From JACPHD01 sp964526325 (GTDB lineage Bacteria; Patescibacteriota; Patescibacteriia; Patescibacteriales; GWC2-42-12), in NCBI GenBank assembly GCA_964526325.1, contig CAZGKM010000001.1, positions 1 to 64,000 on the forward strand: a stretch of DNA of 64,000 nucleotides. Direction: 5' to 3'. The notes below the pieces were generated by a model. That model was not told where the DNA came from, did no database searches, and saw only the letters and a program-made list of their open reading frames with translations. Positions 39,824 to 48,323 of the stretch are shown piece after piece. How positions within the stretch are numbered: the stretch's first letter is position 1; each line of letters starts with the position of its first letter. The translations under genes and the position numbers were made by a program.

Positions 39824-40392
39824 CTAAATTTGGGAAATTTTTGTACTATGTGCATCCAAATAGCTTTGTAAAATTATCATAGCCGCTATCTCGTCCCGGC
39901 TTGACTTNNNNNNNNNNNNNNNNNNNNNNNNNNNNNNNNNNNNNNNNNNNNNNNNNNNNNNNNNNNNNNNNNNNNNNNNNNNNNNNNNNNNNNNNNNNNN
40001 NNNNNNNCATCCAAATAGCTTTGTAAAATTATCATAGCCGCTATCTCGTCCCGGCTTGACTTAGTCTTTTTATCACCTGCCAAAGCGTCCGCCGCCTTGC
40101 TGGATAAACGCTCATCAATAAGTTTAATGGTAATATTTGTCTTACTTTTCAATTCGCTTAAAAAATCTTCGAATTGTTTGGAAATTGGAAATTGTAAATT
40201 GGAAATTTGGTATGGTTTCCCAACCACCGCCACATCTACCCGCTCGCCTTCAACCATTTTAACCACTTCCGCTACGCTCCCGACCGTCTTAAACGGCGTA
40301 GCCAGCTTGGTTTCACTATCGGCCAATGCCAAACCGATACGCTTCTCCCCCCAGTCAATGCCTAAATATATTTTTATTAATTCATTATTCAT
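39824..40392 (-). CDS. ruvX: RuvX/YqgF Holliday-junction resolvase-like protein, interrupted by an assembly gap
   Basis: The start matches YqgF: YLGIDWGEKRIGLALADSET (first metal-binding Asp), then VVGKPYQISN and LIDERLSSKAADALAG. The 100-N run (39908-40007) falls near the C-terminus. The 55 bp on each side of the Ns are identical (39853-39907 and 40008-40062), so removing the Ns and one copy restores a frame ending ...QSYLDAHSTKISQI with stop TAG at 39824. On that basis the protein has about 137 residues, the family length. It probably acts in 16S rRNA 5'-end maturation or recombination, as known for the family. It overlaps map by 8 nt. Confidence 0.88.
39908..40007. other. Scaffold gap (100 N), flanked by an exact 55-bp duplication
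   Basis: The 55 bp before the Ns (39853-39907) equal the 55 bp after them (40008-40062). Two contigs sharing a 55-base overlap were joined with a placeholder gap instead of being merged. The true sequence very likely has neither the Ns nor the second copy. Confidence 0.93.
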
Positions 40393-41197
40393 ATTTCGTT
40401 AATATTTCATACCCTTGTTCCGTCACTAAAACCGTGTGCTCAAATTGAGCGCTTAAACTGCCGTCAGCGGTTAAAATAGTCATATTGTCCGGACCATCTT
40501 TAACGCGCCAGTCGCCGGCGTTAACCATTGGCTCAATGGCTAAAACCATTCCTGGTTTTAAAATTATTTTTTTATTATAATCTAAATCATAATTTGGTAT
40601 CTGCGGATCTTCATGCAAATCATAACCGACGCCATGGCCGACCAAATCGCGCACTACGGAAAAATTATTAGCTTTAACATATTGCTCTATAGCTCTGCCA
40701 ATATTATTTAAACTATTCCCGGGCCTGACCTGTTTTATGCCTAATACAAGTGCCTGCTTAGTTACTCTGATTAATTTTTGCGCTTCCCGGTTAACTTTAC
40801 CAACAGCCGCAGTAGCCGCCATATCAGTATAATATCCTCTTTTAGGAGACTTTTGGGATGAAACTTGGGGGTAAAAAGGAAATTCCATGCCAATATCAAT
40901 ATTGATAATATCGCCTGACTTTAACTCTTTAGGCGGCAAAGATGGCGCGTGCACAACCTCATTGTTAATGCAGGCGCATAAAACCGTGGGGTAAGGCTTA
41001 TCGTCTTTATCCGACTTAAAACCTTTAAAAGAAGGTCTGCCACCGACTTTTTTTATTAAAAAATCGGCCATTTGTTCTAAATGGCCTGTAGTTATGCCTG
41101 GCTTAATTTCGGCTAATAATTGTTTTAATATTTGCCCTAAAATTCTTCCGCCTTGACGCAATAATTTTATTTCATTATCTTTTTTAATGGTAATCAT
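40385..41197 (-). CDS. map: Methionine aminopeptidase, type I (270 aa)
   Basis: The pita-bread fold carries all five metal ligands: Asp in NIDIGMEF, Asp in YYTDMAATAAVG, His in GHGVGYDLHEDP, Glu in AIEPMV and Glu in FEHTVLVTE. It removes the initiator Met from new proteins. A short insertion (FPFYPQVSSQKSPKRG) lies between the first two ligands, where most relatives have a tight turn. It overlaps adk by 4 nt. Confidence 0.96.
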   Translation of the reverse strand: MITIKKDNEIKLLRQGGRILGQILKQLLAEIKPGITTGHLEQMADFLIKKVGGRPSFKGFKSDKDDKPYPTVLCACINNEVVHAPSLPPKELKSGDIINIDIGMEFPFYPQVSSQKSPKRGYYTDMAATAAVGKVNREAQKLIRVTKQALVLGIKQVRPGNSLNNIGRAIEQYVKANNFSVVRDLVGHGVGYDLHEDPQIPNYDLDYNKKIILKPGMVLAIEPMVNAGDWRVKDGPDNMTILTADGSLSAQFEHTVLVTEQGYEILTKYE

Positions 41198-41856
41198 AGC
41201 AACTTCAATTCTTTTAATTTTCCGATTATTTCTTCATTTATTTTTTTAATCGGCTGTTCGCCATTAATTTTTATAAGTTTACCTTTTTTTTGCCAATAGT
41301 CAAGTATAAATTTAATTTTACTATGATAAATTTTTAATCTATTGGAAATAACATTAGGCTTATCGTCATTTCTAATAAAAAGTTTGCTGCCGCATATATC
41401 GCAAACTCCGGCATTAATCGGCGGATTATAAACCAGGTGGTAAACTTTTCCGCAAGCGCACATGCGACGCTGGCTTAAGCGCTGTTTAACTTCTTTATCG
41501 CTAACCGCCACATTAATAGCATAAATTTGATCGTTTTTTATAAGTATCTTTTTAAATATAGCCGACAAATAATTCAATTGCTGGCGATTTCTGGGAAAAC
41601 CATCAAAAATAAAACCTGTGGCTTTTTGCTTTAAGCCTTGTTCGACTAAGTTTACGGTTACCTTGTCAGGAACCAGCTTACCATCCTTAATATATTTATT
41701 GGCTAAATTTCCTAATTTGGTTTTAGCCGCGATTTCAGTACGGAATAAATCACCGGTGGAAATCTTTTTCCAATCGGTAATTTTCGCGAGCATTTCCGCC
41801 TGCGTGCCCTTGCCTGATCCCGGCGGACCGAAAAAAATAATAATTTTTTTGGTCAT
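41194..41856 (-). CDS. adk: Adenylate kinase with zinc LID (220 aa)
   Basis: The P-loop GPPGSGKGTQ is at about 8-17. The LID domain holds four cysteines (C-A-C-G...C-D-I-C), the zinc-binding form found in Gram-positive and many CPR bacteria. It equilibrates AMP, ADP and ATP. It belongs to the usual secY-adk-map order, here interrupted by one unknown gene. Confidence 0.95.
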   Translation of the reverse strand: MTKKIIIFFGPPGSGKGTQAEMLAKITDWKKISTGDLFRTEIAAKTKLGNLANKYIKDGKLVPDKVTVNLVEQGLKQKATGFIFDGFPRNRQQLNYLSAIFKKILIKNDQIYAINVAVSDKEVKQRLSQRRMCACGKVYHLVYNPPINAGVCDICGSKLFIRNDDKPNVISNRLKIYHSKIKFILDYWQKKGKLIKINGEQPIKKINEEIIGKLKELKLL

Positions 41857-41858
41857 AT

Positions 41859-42365
41859 CTAATATTTAAAATTTATGCCCGAAGCGACTTTGTTCGTTGT
41901 TCCGCCGGCAAATCCGATCGAACCTCTATTTACGCCTATTCTGTCCATGCTCCCTTTCTCTTTTTTATCATCGGCTACGCCGATTGATTTTGTCGAAACT
42001 ACATTGCCGGCAAATTTTGTTTTATATACCTGCCTGGTTATTGGCTCGTCTGTCTGCATGCTAGATTTCAAATTCCTCTTAATCTGCTCCGGAGTTAAGC
42101 CCTTCTTTTCACTGCCCCTGATTAATTTCATGATTGATTCTCTTTTTCTTATCTGATGGCCGGAAACGCCGTATTCTCTTAATTTTCTTTCGATTTGAGC
42201 GTCAGTCTTTCCCCTGCCCTTTTCAATTATAAACTTTCTTAAATTTGCCCCGCTTAAAGACTTGTTAATATTGCCTGCATTTATTTGAATTTTACCAACC
42301 TTGCTTCTTAATATCTCGCTGGATAATTTTTTATTAAGAAAAGAGGAAGTTAATATTTTATCCAT
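41859..42365 (-). CDS. Unknown basic helical protein between secY and adk (168 aa)
   Basis: The central part (about 40-110) is helical with two similar stretches: LRKFIIEKGRGKTDAQIERK and IMKLIRGSEKKGLTPEQIKR, each 'I..K.R..T..QI.R.L', suggesting a duplicated helical hairpin. The C-terminal 50 residues are Gly/Ser-rich and likely disordered. No signal peptide or known domain is seen. It is 2 nt from adk but separated from secY by a terminator, so it probably heads a separate adk-map transcript. Confidence 0.5.
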   Translation of the reverse strand: MDKILTSSFLNKKLSSEILRSKVGKIQINAGNINKSLSGANLRKFIIEKGRGKTDAQIERKLREYGVSGHQIRKRESIMKLIRGSEKKGLTPEQIKRNLKSSMQTDEPITRQVYKTKFAGNVVSTKSIGVADDKKEKGSMDRIGVNRGSIGFAGGTTNKVASGINFKY

Positions 42366-42421
42366 ATTATTATATTAATTATTACCTATTATATTGCTAT
42401 TATATCATAAAATAACCAAAC

Positions 42422-42447
42422 AAAAAACCCCGTTTACATGGGGTTTT
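42422..42447 (-). terminator. Terminator after secY
   Basis: AACCCC-GTTTACAT-GGGGTT has a T-rich run on the minus strand (TTTTTTGTTTGG). It follows secY and so ends the S10-spc transcript. Confidence 0.85.
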
Positions 42448-42486
42448 ATATTCGTAATTCGTAATTATTAATTCGTAATTGGCTTG

Positions 42487-43758
42487 CTACATTCCTTCGT
42501 ACTCTCGCATGGTCAACTGCGATTCAACTTGTTTAACCGTTTCAATAACCACCGAAACCACGATTAGAAGCGATGTGCCGCCGATTGTCAAAGATTGGAT
42601 GCCGGTAAAATATCTTAAAATCAAAGGCAGTATGGCGATAATGCCTAAAAATAAAGCGCCGACAAATATGATTTTATGCGTAGTATTTGCTAAATATTCA
42701 CTGGTGTGGCGTCCGGGCCTGATGCCGGGAATAAAACCGCCTTGCTTCTGTAAATTTTCCGCGATTTGCGTCGGATGAAAGATAACTTCGGTATAAAAAT
42801 ATGTAAAAGCAAAAACCAATAAGAAATATAAAATCGCGTAGACTAATTGATTTTGAAAAAATCCGATAGTCCACTGGGCCGCATTGGCGATAAAAGCCGT
42901 GCGCGCATGTATAAAGAATTGGGCAATCATGGGCGGAAAAATTACCACGGAAATGGCAAAAATAATCGGAATCACGCCGGCCATATTAACGCGAAGCGGC
43001 AAATGAGTTGAGGTGCCGCCGAACATCCGATTGCCCCTGATCTGCCTGGCATATTGCACCGGCACATTGCGCTGGCCTTCGTTGACTATAACCACGCCGA
43101 CTATGGTTATTATGGCAATGGCTAAAAAGCCGAGAATCACATATAGCTTTGACGGATCAAAAGTAACTATTACCTGTTGAGCGGTCTGGAGTAAGCCGGA
43201 AACTATGCCGGCAAAAATCAAGAGTGAAATTCCGTTGCCGACTTTCTTTTCCGTCATTAATTCCCCAAGCCACATTAAAAAAACCGTACCGGCGGCCACG
43301 GTTATAATCATAGTAAACAAATTAAAAGCGCTAATATCGCCCAAAATTAAATGCGACGAACGGCGAAGTAAAGTAATCATGCCGTAAGCTTCAAGCACGG
43401 CTAAAGGCACGGTCATCCAGCGAGTCCACATATTAACTTTTTGGCGCCCGGCCTCCTCTTTGTTCATCTCTTCAAGTTTCGGGATAATCATGGCTAAAAG
43501 CTGGAAGATAATTGATGAAGTGATATAAGGACCGACGCCCATCATAACAATAGAAAAATTAGTCATACCGCCGCCGGCGAATATATTCATTAATCCTAAT
43601 ATCTGGTTAGAAGCAAAAAAATCTCTAAGCGCCTGGGTATCGACTCCGGGAACAGGAATATGCGCGGCCAAGCGGAAAATAGCCAGCATGCCTAAAACAA
43701 AAAGGATGCTATTACGCAAATCGCGAGCTTTCCAAATTTGTGTCAGCTTATCGTACAT
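42487..43758 (-). CDS. secY: Preprotein translocase subunit SecY (423 aa)
   Basis: Ten hydrophobic membrane segments are visible, starting with RNSILFVLGMLAIFRLAAHI, and the plug and pore residues around GLMNIFAGGGMTNFSIVMMG (the hallmark between TM2a and TM2b). It forms the Sec channel. I chose the ATG at 43758 (MYDKLTQIWKARDLRN); the 13 residues before it are not conserved. It follows rplO, as in most bacteria. Confidence 0.96.
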   Translation of the reverse strand: MYDKLTQIWKARDLRNSILFVLGMLAIFRLAAHIPVPGVDTQALRDFFASNQILGLMNIFAGGGMTNFSIVMMGVGPYITSSIIFQLLAMIIPKLEEMNKEEAGRQKVNMWTRWMTVPLAVLEAYGMITLLRRSSHLILGDISAFNLFTMIITVAAGTVFLMWLGELMTEKKVGNGISLLIFAGIVSGLLQTAQQVIVTFDPSKLYVILGFLAIAIITIVGVVIVNEGQRNVPVQYARQIRGNRMFGGTSTHLPLRVNMAGVIPIIFAISVVIFPPMIAQFFIHARTAFIANAAQWTIGFFQNQLVYAILYFLLVFAFTYFYTEVIFHPTQIAENLQKQGGFIPGIRPGRHTSEYLANTTHKIIFVGALFLGIIAILPLILRYFTGIQSLTIGGTSLLIVVSVVIETVKQVESQLTMREYEGM

Positions 43759-43828
43759 AATTTTATTTAATAAAACTAAATTGGGGAACTTACCCAATTA
43801 CATATGCCAAATTCTGCAGCTTCTTTAA

Positions 43829-44272
43829 TTATATCACTTTCCCGCCCATTTTTTCAATCTGCAACTTAGCGCTATCGCTTAACTTAACACCCTCAAATTC
43901 TAAATTTTTTAAATTTAATTCGCCTTGTCCTAAAATTTTTATTTTTTCTTGAACGGTTTTCACTAAGCCTGCCTTTAGTAATGTAGCGGCGTTAATTTTA
44001 GCGCCAGCGGAAAAATTATCGTTTAAATCTTTAAGATTAACAATTTGATCTTTGAGCTTGCTTGATTTAAAGCCCCTATTTTTTGGCGTAGCTGATAATA
44101 TTTGTTTAAAGCCTAGCCTTTTTAATTTATTCCTGCCGCCGCTTCTTGATCTTTGGCCCTTTTGGCCGCGAGTGCTATAAGAGCCATGGCCGGAAGCATT
44201 GCCTCTGCCGATTCTCTTTTTATTTCTTGCCGAACCTAAAGCCGGCTTGATTGTAGAAAGTGATAAAGACAT
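43829..44272 (-). CDS. rplO: 50S ribosomal protein L15 (147 aa)
   Basis: The signature GRGNASGHGSYSTRGQKGQR in the basic N-terminus and the C-terminal G-x-K-x-x-E domain are intact. The start is MSLSLSTIKPALGSARNKKR at 44272. It follows S5 directly; the L30 gene that lies between S5 and L15 in most bacteria is missing. Confidence 0.95.
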   Translation of the reverse strand: MSLSLSTIKPALGSARNKKRIGRGNASGHGSYSTRGQKGQRSRSGGRNKLKRLGFKQILSATPKNRGFKSSKLKDQIVNLKDLNDNFSAGAKINAATLLKAGLVKTVQEKIKILGQGELNLKNLEFEGVKLSDSAKLQIEKMGGKVI

Positions 44273-44314
44273 ATAATTAAAATTTTCAATTCCCAATTTT
44301 CAATTAAATCTAAA

Positions 44315-45001
44315 TTAAATTTTTACCTGTATTTTTACTTCTTTTTCCGCTAAATTATTCTTGGCCTTTTTTATCTCCGGTCTTTTTAAATTTTTTAAAG
44401 CTTCTATGGTACATTTTACATTATTAACTTTATTGCCGGTGCCTAATATCTTGCTGGTAATATTTTTTATGCCGGATAGTTCCAAAAGAACTCTGACGGC
44501 GCCGCCGGCGATAATACCTCTTCCCTTTTTGGCCGGTTTGAATAAAATTTTGGCTGAACCCAATTTTTGAAAAACTTCATGAGGAATAGTTTCATTAACA
44601 ATCGGTATATCAATAAAATTCTTTTTTGCTTTATTAACGGCTTTAGTAACGGCCATGGTAACATCGGCGCCTTTAGCCAGGCCGATAGCAACGCGGCCCT
44701 TTTTGTTGCCGACCGCTACACAAGCCCTAAAACGCATTCTTTTACCACCGGCCATAACGCGGGTAACGCGGGCAATATCAATCATTTTTTGTTCAAATTC
44801 TTCGGGCATACCGTCGCCTCGACCACGACCAGCCCCTCTTTTACCTTTAAAATTTCTTTTTCTATCCGAAAAACCGCCGCTGTTTCTACTTTCAACCGTC
44901 AATGTTTGCATCGGTGTTGGTACGGCATTATCAACCTTAGCATCCGTCGCCGGAGCCGCTTCTGGTTGTGTATTTTCTTGTATTTTTTTTATATCTTCCA
45001 T
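44315..45001 (-). CDS. rpsE: 30S ribosomal protein S5, N-terminally extended (228 aa)
   Basis: The S5 core (FEQKMIDIARVTRVMAGGKR, then VAIGLAKGADVTMAVTKAV and GRGIIAGGAVRVLLELSGI) is preceded by about 65 extra residues of low complexity (PEAAPATDAKVDNAVPTPMQ and an RGAGRGRGD stretch). S5 contacts the decoding site and mRNA entry. The extension is probably a lineage-specific tail. Confidence 0.95.
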   Translation of the reverse strand: MEDIKKIQENTQPEAAPATDAKVDNAVPTPMQTLTVESRNSGGFSDRKRNFKGKRGAGRGRGDGMPEEFEQKMIDIARVTRVMAGGKRMRFRACVAVGNKKGRVAIGLAKGADVTMAVTKAVNKAKKNFIDIPIVNETIPHEVFQKLGSAKILFKPAKKGRGIIAGGAVRVLLELSGIKNITSKILGTGNKVNNVKCTIEALKNLKRPEIKKAKNNLAEKEVKIQVKI

Positions 45002-45065
45002 ACTGATTTTATTAAGTTATATTTTTTGCTTATCCCGCTTGCCGGGAAAAACATTAAAAGCTTTT

Positions 45066-45440
45066 TTAAAATTTTAAACCGCCTTCGCGAGCGCCTTCAG
45101 CAAAAGCCTTTACTCTGCCATGATATTTATAGCCGTTGCGGTCAAACACGACGCAATTAATGCCTTTAGCAATAGCTTTAGAGGCAATTAATTTTCCCAA
45201 CTCTAAGCTTACGGCAATTTTTCTGCCTGCCTGCCGATCCGGCAAGTCTTTCTTTTTTACTTCTCCGGCGCCGACAGCAACTAAAGTTTTCCCAATTTCG
45301 TCATTTATAATTTGGGCGTAAATTCCGCGATTAGACCTGAAAACGCTTAATCTTGGACAAGCGGCCGTACCGTTGACTTTTGCCCTGACTCTGCCTTTGC
45401 GCCTAAACCTTTTATTTTGTTTAATTTTATTGATATCCAT
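45066..45440 (-). CDS. rplR: 50S ribosomal protein L18 with palindrome-encoded insertion (124 aa)
   Basis: L18 signature: RLSVFRSNRGIYAQIINDE..., then KGINCVVFDRNGYKYHGRVK. Between them the peptide DLPDRQAGR is encoded by a CCTGCC/GGCAGG-type palindrome (about 45223-45247) and is absent from typical L18. L18 binds 5S rRNA. The insertion sits in a surface loop by alignment with other L18s, so it is probably tolerated. Confidence 0.93.
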   Translation of the reverse strand: MDINKIKQNKRFRRKGRVRAKVNGTAACPRLSVFRSNRGIYAQIINDEIGKTLVAVGAGEVKKKDLPDRQAGRKIAVSLELGKLIASKAIAKGINCVVFDRNGYKYHGRVKAFAEGAREGGLKF

Positions 45441-45458
45441 ATAATAAATCTAATTTGT

Positions 45459-46007
45459 TTACTTTTCAGCCTTGCCGGCAGTTTTGCCTGCTTTACGTCT
45501 TAATATTTCGTCGCTATATTTAATGCCTTTGCCTTTGTAAGGCTCCGGCTTTCTGATTTTTCTGATTTGAGCAGATACCTCGCCGACCAATTGCTTATCA
45601 ATGCCGTTAATAACAATTATATTGGCCTGGACTTCGGCATTTATGCCGGCCGGCAATTCATAAATCACCGGATGGGAATAACCGACGTTTAAAGTTAATT
45701 TAGAACCGCTAACCGCCGCTTTATAGCCGACACCGTTTATTTCCAATTTTTTGGTAAAAGTTTCATTAACTCCGACTACCATATTTTTAACCAAGCTTCT
45801 GAACAATCCCCATAAAGCCTTATTTTTACCGACAGTCTGGTCATCAATGGACAATTTAATTTCTTTATCGGTTATTTCTATTTTTATAATTTCATGCATT
45901 TCGGTTTTAAGTTCGCCCTTTGGTCCTTTAATAATTATAAAACCTTTCTCAAGTTTAGCTTGAGTTCCGGCTGGTAATTCAATTGGCAGTTTTCCTAATC
46001 TGGACAT
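45459..46007 (-). CDS. rplF: 50S ribosomal protein L6 (182 aa)
   Basis: Two repeated L6 domains, with the C-terminal signature IRKIRKPEPYKGKGIKYSDE present. Full length; binds the sarcin-ricin region. Confidence 0.96.
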   Translation of the reverse strand: MSRLGKLPIELPAGTQAKLEKGFIIIKGPKGELKTEMHEIIKIEITDKEIKLSIDDQTVGKNKALWGLFRSLVKNMVVGVNETFTKKLEINGVGYKAAVSGSKLTLNVGYSHPVIYELPAGINAEVQANIIVINGIDKQLVGEVSAQIRKIRKPEPYKGKGIKYSDEILRRKAGKTAGKAEK

Positions 46008-46091
46008 AAATTAAGTTAAAAGTTAAAAAGTTTAAAGTTTTAAAAGTTTTCGTTATTTTCTTAACTTTTAACTTTATAACTTTTTACTATT

Positions 46092-46502
46092 TTAATATAT
46101 TTCACAAATAACTTCCCCGCCGATGCCCTGCTTTTTAGCTTCTTTATTAGTCATTAATCCTCGCGGCGTGGAAATAATCGCTATACCTAAATTATTTAAA
46201 ACTCTTGGCAATTCATTTTTATTGACATAAACTCTGCGGCCTGGCGTACTTATTTTCTTTAAAGAAGTAATCGCCGGCTCGCCGTTTCTATATTTTAAAT
46301 CAATCTTGATTTCGTTAAAAATTGAACTTGAATTTTTTCCACTTTCGGTTTTAATAATTTCTACTTTTTCAACCCAGCCACCTGCCTCCAATATTTTGGC
46401 GATGCCGTGCTTAATCTTACTCATAGGTAAAATAACCGTTTGAATGTTTACGGCTTGAGCATTTCTTATTCTTGTAAGCATGTCTGCTATTGGATCTGTC
46501 AT
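46092..46502 (-). CDS. rpsH: 30S ribosomal protein S8 (136 aa)
   Basis: Starts MTDPIADMLTRIRNAQAVN and ends with STPRGLMTNKEAKKQGIGG, the S8 C-terminal RNA-binding signature. S8 nucleates the 16S central domain and may autoregulate the spc operon. The 17 codons upstream of 46502 are not part of the gene. Confidence 0.96.
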   Translation of the reverse strand: MTDPIADMLTRIRNAQAVNIQTVILPMSKIKHGIAKILEAGGWVEKVEIIKTESGKNSSSIFNEIKIDLKYRNGEPAITSLKKISTPGRRVYVNKNELPRVLNNLGIAIISTPRGLMTNKEAKKQGIGGEVICEIY

Positions 46503-46570
46503 ATTTATAAAAATTATTATATATTTATAATCTACGGTTTTGGCTCCGGACAAACAGGTTTAGCGAAAGA

Positions 46571-46756
46571 TTACCAGCTTGATTTGGTTACTCCGGGTAT
46601 GTCGGTATTTGAGGCCAATTCTCTAAAGCAAATGCGGCAAATGCCAAAATCTCTCATAAAACTATGGTCGCGGCCGCAACGCCAGCAACGCCTGACAATC
46701 CTCGTGGAATATTTCGGTTTCTTTTTTGATTTTACGATTAACGCTGTTCTTGCCAT
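46571..46756 (-). CDS. rpsN: 30S ribosomal protein S14, zinc-binding type (61 aa)
   Basis: The short form of S14 with four zinc cysteines: CWRCGRDHSF...GICRICF, then ASNTDIPGVTKSSW. It fits the classic L5-S14-S8 order. Confidence 0.96.
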   Translation of the reverse strand: MARTALIVKSKKKPKYSTRIVRRCWRCGRDHSFMRDFGICRICFRELASNTDIPGVTKSSW

Positions 46757-46762
46757 AAAATA

Positions 46763-47356
46763 TTATTCCGTTTTAAACGGAAAACCCATTAATTTAAATA
46801 ATTCTAATCCTTCTTCGTAATTTTTAGCTGTCGTAGAAAGGCAAACTTGAAGCCCATGAATATTATCAACCTCATCGGCTTCAATCTCCGGGAAAGCAAT
46901 ATGCTCTTTAAAACCTACCGCTAAATTACCATGGTTGTCCACTTGCTTGGCGTTGATGCCTCTAAAATCCCTAATTCTCGGAAAAGTTATATTAACCAAT
47001 TTTTCCACAAAATCAAACATCCTTTTACCGCGCAAAGTTACGGCTACCCCGATAACCATGCCTTTTCTGGTTTTAAAAGCGGAGATTGACTGTTTGGATT
47101 TAGTTGAAATCGGTTTTTGTCCGCTGATTCTTTCCAAGCTGCTGATTACATTATCTATAAAATTCTTATCTTTAGCGTTTCTGCCTACGCCGGAATTAAT
47201 TACCACTTTCGTCAACCTCGGTACTGCCATCAAATTCTTATAACCGAATTTGTCTGTCATTTTTGGCGCTATTTCCTTTTTGTATTTTTCCTTTAAATTC
47301 GCCCCGTTGGATGAAATAGTATCTTTATTCGATTGTTTATTTATTTTCTCTGGCAT
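46763..47356 (-). CDS. rplE: 50S ribosomal protein L5 (197 aa)
   Basis: Core L5: KFGYKNLMAVPRLTKVVINS, VTLRGKRMFDFVEKLVNITF, PRIRDFRGINAKQVDNHGNL and the late GLQVCLSTTAKNYEEGLELF. An N-terminal extension of about 20 residues (KINKQSNKDTISSNGANLKE) is extra. L5 binds 5S rRNA and contacts the P-site tRNA. Confidence 0.96.
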   Translation of the reverse strand: MPEKINKQSNKDTISSNGANLKEKYKKEIAPKMTDKFGYKNLMAVPRLTKVVINSGVGRNAKDKNFIDNVISSLERISGQKPISTKSKQSISAFKTRKGMVIGVAVTLRGKRMFDFVEKLVNITFPRIRDFRGINAKQVDNHGNLAVGFKEHIAFPEIEADEVDNIHGLQVCLSTTAKNYEEGLELFKLMGFPFKTE

Positions 47357-47368
47357 ATTTCTCTTAAA

Positions 47369-47400
47369 ACCCTATTAAATATTGAATAATCTAACGGGGT
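47369..47400. repeat. Degenerate ACCCC-GTTAAAT-type palindrome between rplX and rplE
   Basis: ACCCTATTAAAT (47369-47380) faces ATCTAACGGGGT (47389-47400); 9 of 12 positions pair plus one G-T wobble. It lies just upstream of the rplE start, matching the placement of the better-formed copies at 3745, 6020, 53906 and 54543. Confidence 0.5.
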
Positions 47401-47409
47401 GAATATAAA

Positions 47410-47742
47410 TTAATCTATTACTTGCTGGCATTTTTTACAAATTCTAACTTTCTTTTTTTGTTTAATTTCATTCTTAGTAACTTCTAAATATTTATAGGCG
47501 ACCCTGGTTGGCTTATCGCATTTTGAACAAACTAAAATGACATTTGATAAATTAATCGGCGCCGGAAATTCTATTCTTTGCCCTTTTTCTCCCTGTTTTC
47601 TCGGGCGCATATGTTTAACTAAAAGATTTAAACCTTCAACGCTGGCCCGATTAGCCGACTCGAAAACCTGCAAAACTTTACCGATTTTGCCTTTGTCTTT
47701 GCCTGCTAAAATTTTTACTTTATCGCCTTTTTTTATCTTCAT
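47410..47742 (-). CDS. rplX: 50S ribosomal protein L24 (110 aa)
   Basis: KOW motif at the start (MKIKKGDKVKILAGKDKGKI), then GKVLQVFESANRASVEGLNL and a C-terminal four-Cys segment (LVCSKCDKPTR...ICKKCQQ), a zinc-ribbon form of L24. L24 starts 50S assembly. The start ATG at 47742 lies beyond the N gap, which is outside the gene. Confidence 0.94.
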   Translation of the reverse strand: MKIKKGDKVKILAGKDKGKIGKVLQVFESANRASVEGLNLLVKHMRPRKQGEKGQRIEFPAPINLSNVILVCSKCDKPTRVAYKYLEVTKNEIKQKKKVRICKKCQQVID

Positions 47743-47756
47743 ATTTTTTATCAAGT

Positions 47757-47798
47757 TAAAATTTAATGGCCGTAGAGTTCTACTCGCTATTAAATTTT
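47757..47798. repeat. Left half of the dispersed intergenic repeat, cut by the gap
   Basis: AAAATTTAATGGC...GCTATTAAATTTT around the hairpin GTAGAGTTCTAC matches the stem of the full copy at 26369-26479. The right part of that copy (GAAAAAGTTTTCAAAGG) resumes after the Ns at 47899. Confidence 0.6.
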
Positions 47799-47898
47799 NN
47801 NNNNNNNNNNNNNNNNNNNNNNNNNNNNNNNNNNNNNNNNNNNNNNNNNNNNNNNNNNNNNNNNNNNNNNNNNNNNNNNNNNNNNNNNNNNNNNNNNN
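47799..47898. other. Scaffold gap (100 N) inside a dispersed repeat
   Basis: Unlike the other two gaps, the flanks are not duplicated. Both flanks match the repeat at 26369-26479, with the middle portion missing, so the assembly probably broke because of this repeat and the real gap is roughly 40-50 bp. Confidence 0.75.
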
Positions 47899-47929
47899 GA
47901 AAACTTTTCTTGAAAAAGTTTTCAAAGGT

Positions 47930-48301
47930 TTATAGTACTTCAGGGGCTAACGAAGCAATTTTTAAAAATCCCAACTGCTTCAGTTCTCTGGCCACCGGGC
48001 CAAAAATTCTTGTGCCCTTGGGTTCTTTTTTTTCTTTATCAATAATAACGCAAGCATTTTCATCAAAGCGAACATAAACACCGCTTGAACGCCTAATTTC
48101 TTTTTTGGTTCTGACTATCACGGCATGCACCACGTCGCCTTTTTTAATAACGGCATGAGGCGCGGCTTCTTTAACCGCAGCGGTAATTATTTCTCCGACT
48201 CCGGCGTAGCGTTTTTTATACCCGCCAAGCACTCTGATGCACATAACTCTTTTGGCGCCGCTATTATCCGCAACTTTTAATATTGTCTGTACTTGTATCA
48301 T
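47930..48301 (-). CDS. rplN: 50S ribosomal protein L14 (123 aa)
   Basis: MIQVQTILKVADNSGAKRVM is the conserved N-terminus; GVYVRFDENACVIIDKEKKE and GTRIFGPVARELKQLGFLKI follow. Full length. L14 is part of bridge B8 and the L14-L19 contact. Confidence 0.96.
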   Translation of the reverse strand: MIQVQTILKVADNSGAKRVMCIRVLGGYKKRYAGVGEIITAAVKEAAPHAVIKKGDVVHAVIVRTKKEIRRSSGVYVRFDENACVIIDKEKKEPKGTRIFGPVARELKQLGFLKIASLAPEVL

Positions 48302-48323
48302 AAAATAATCACTAATTGCTTAA

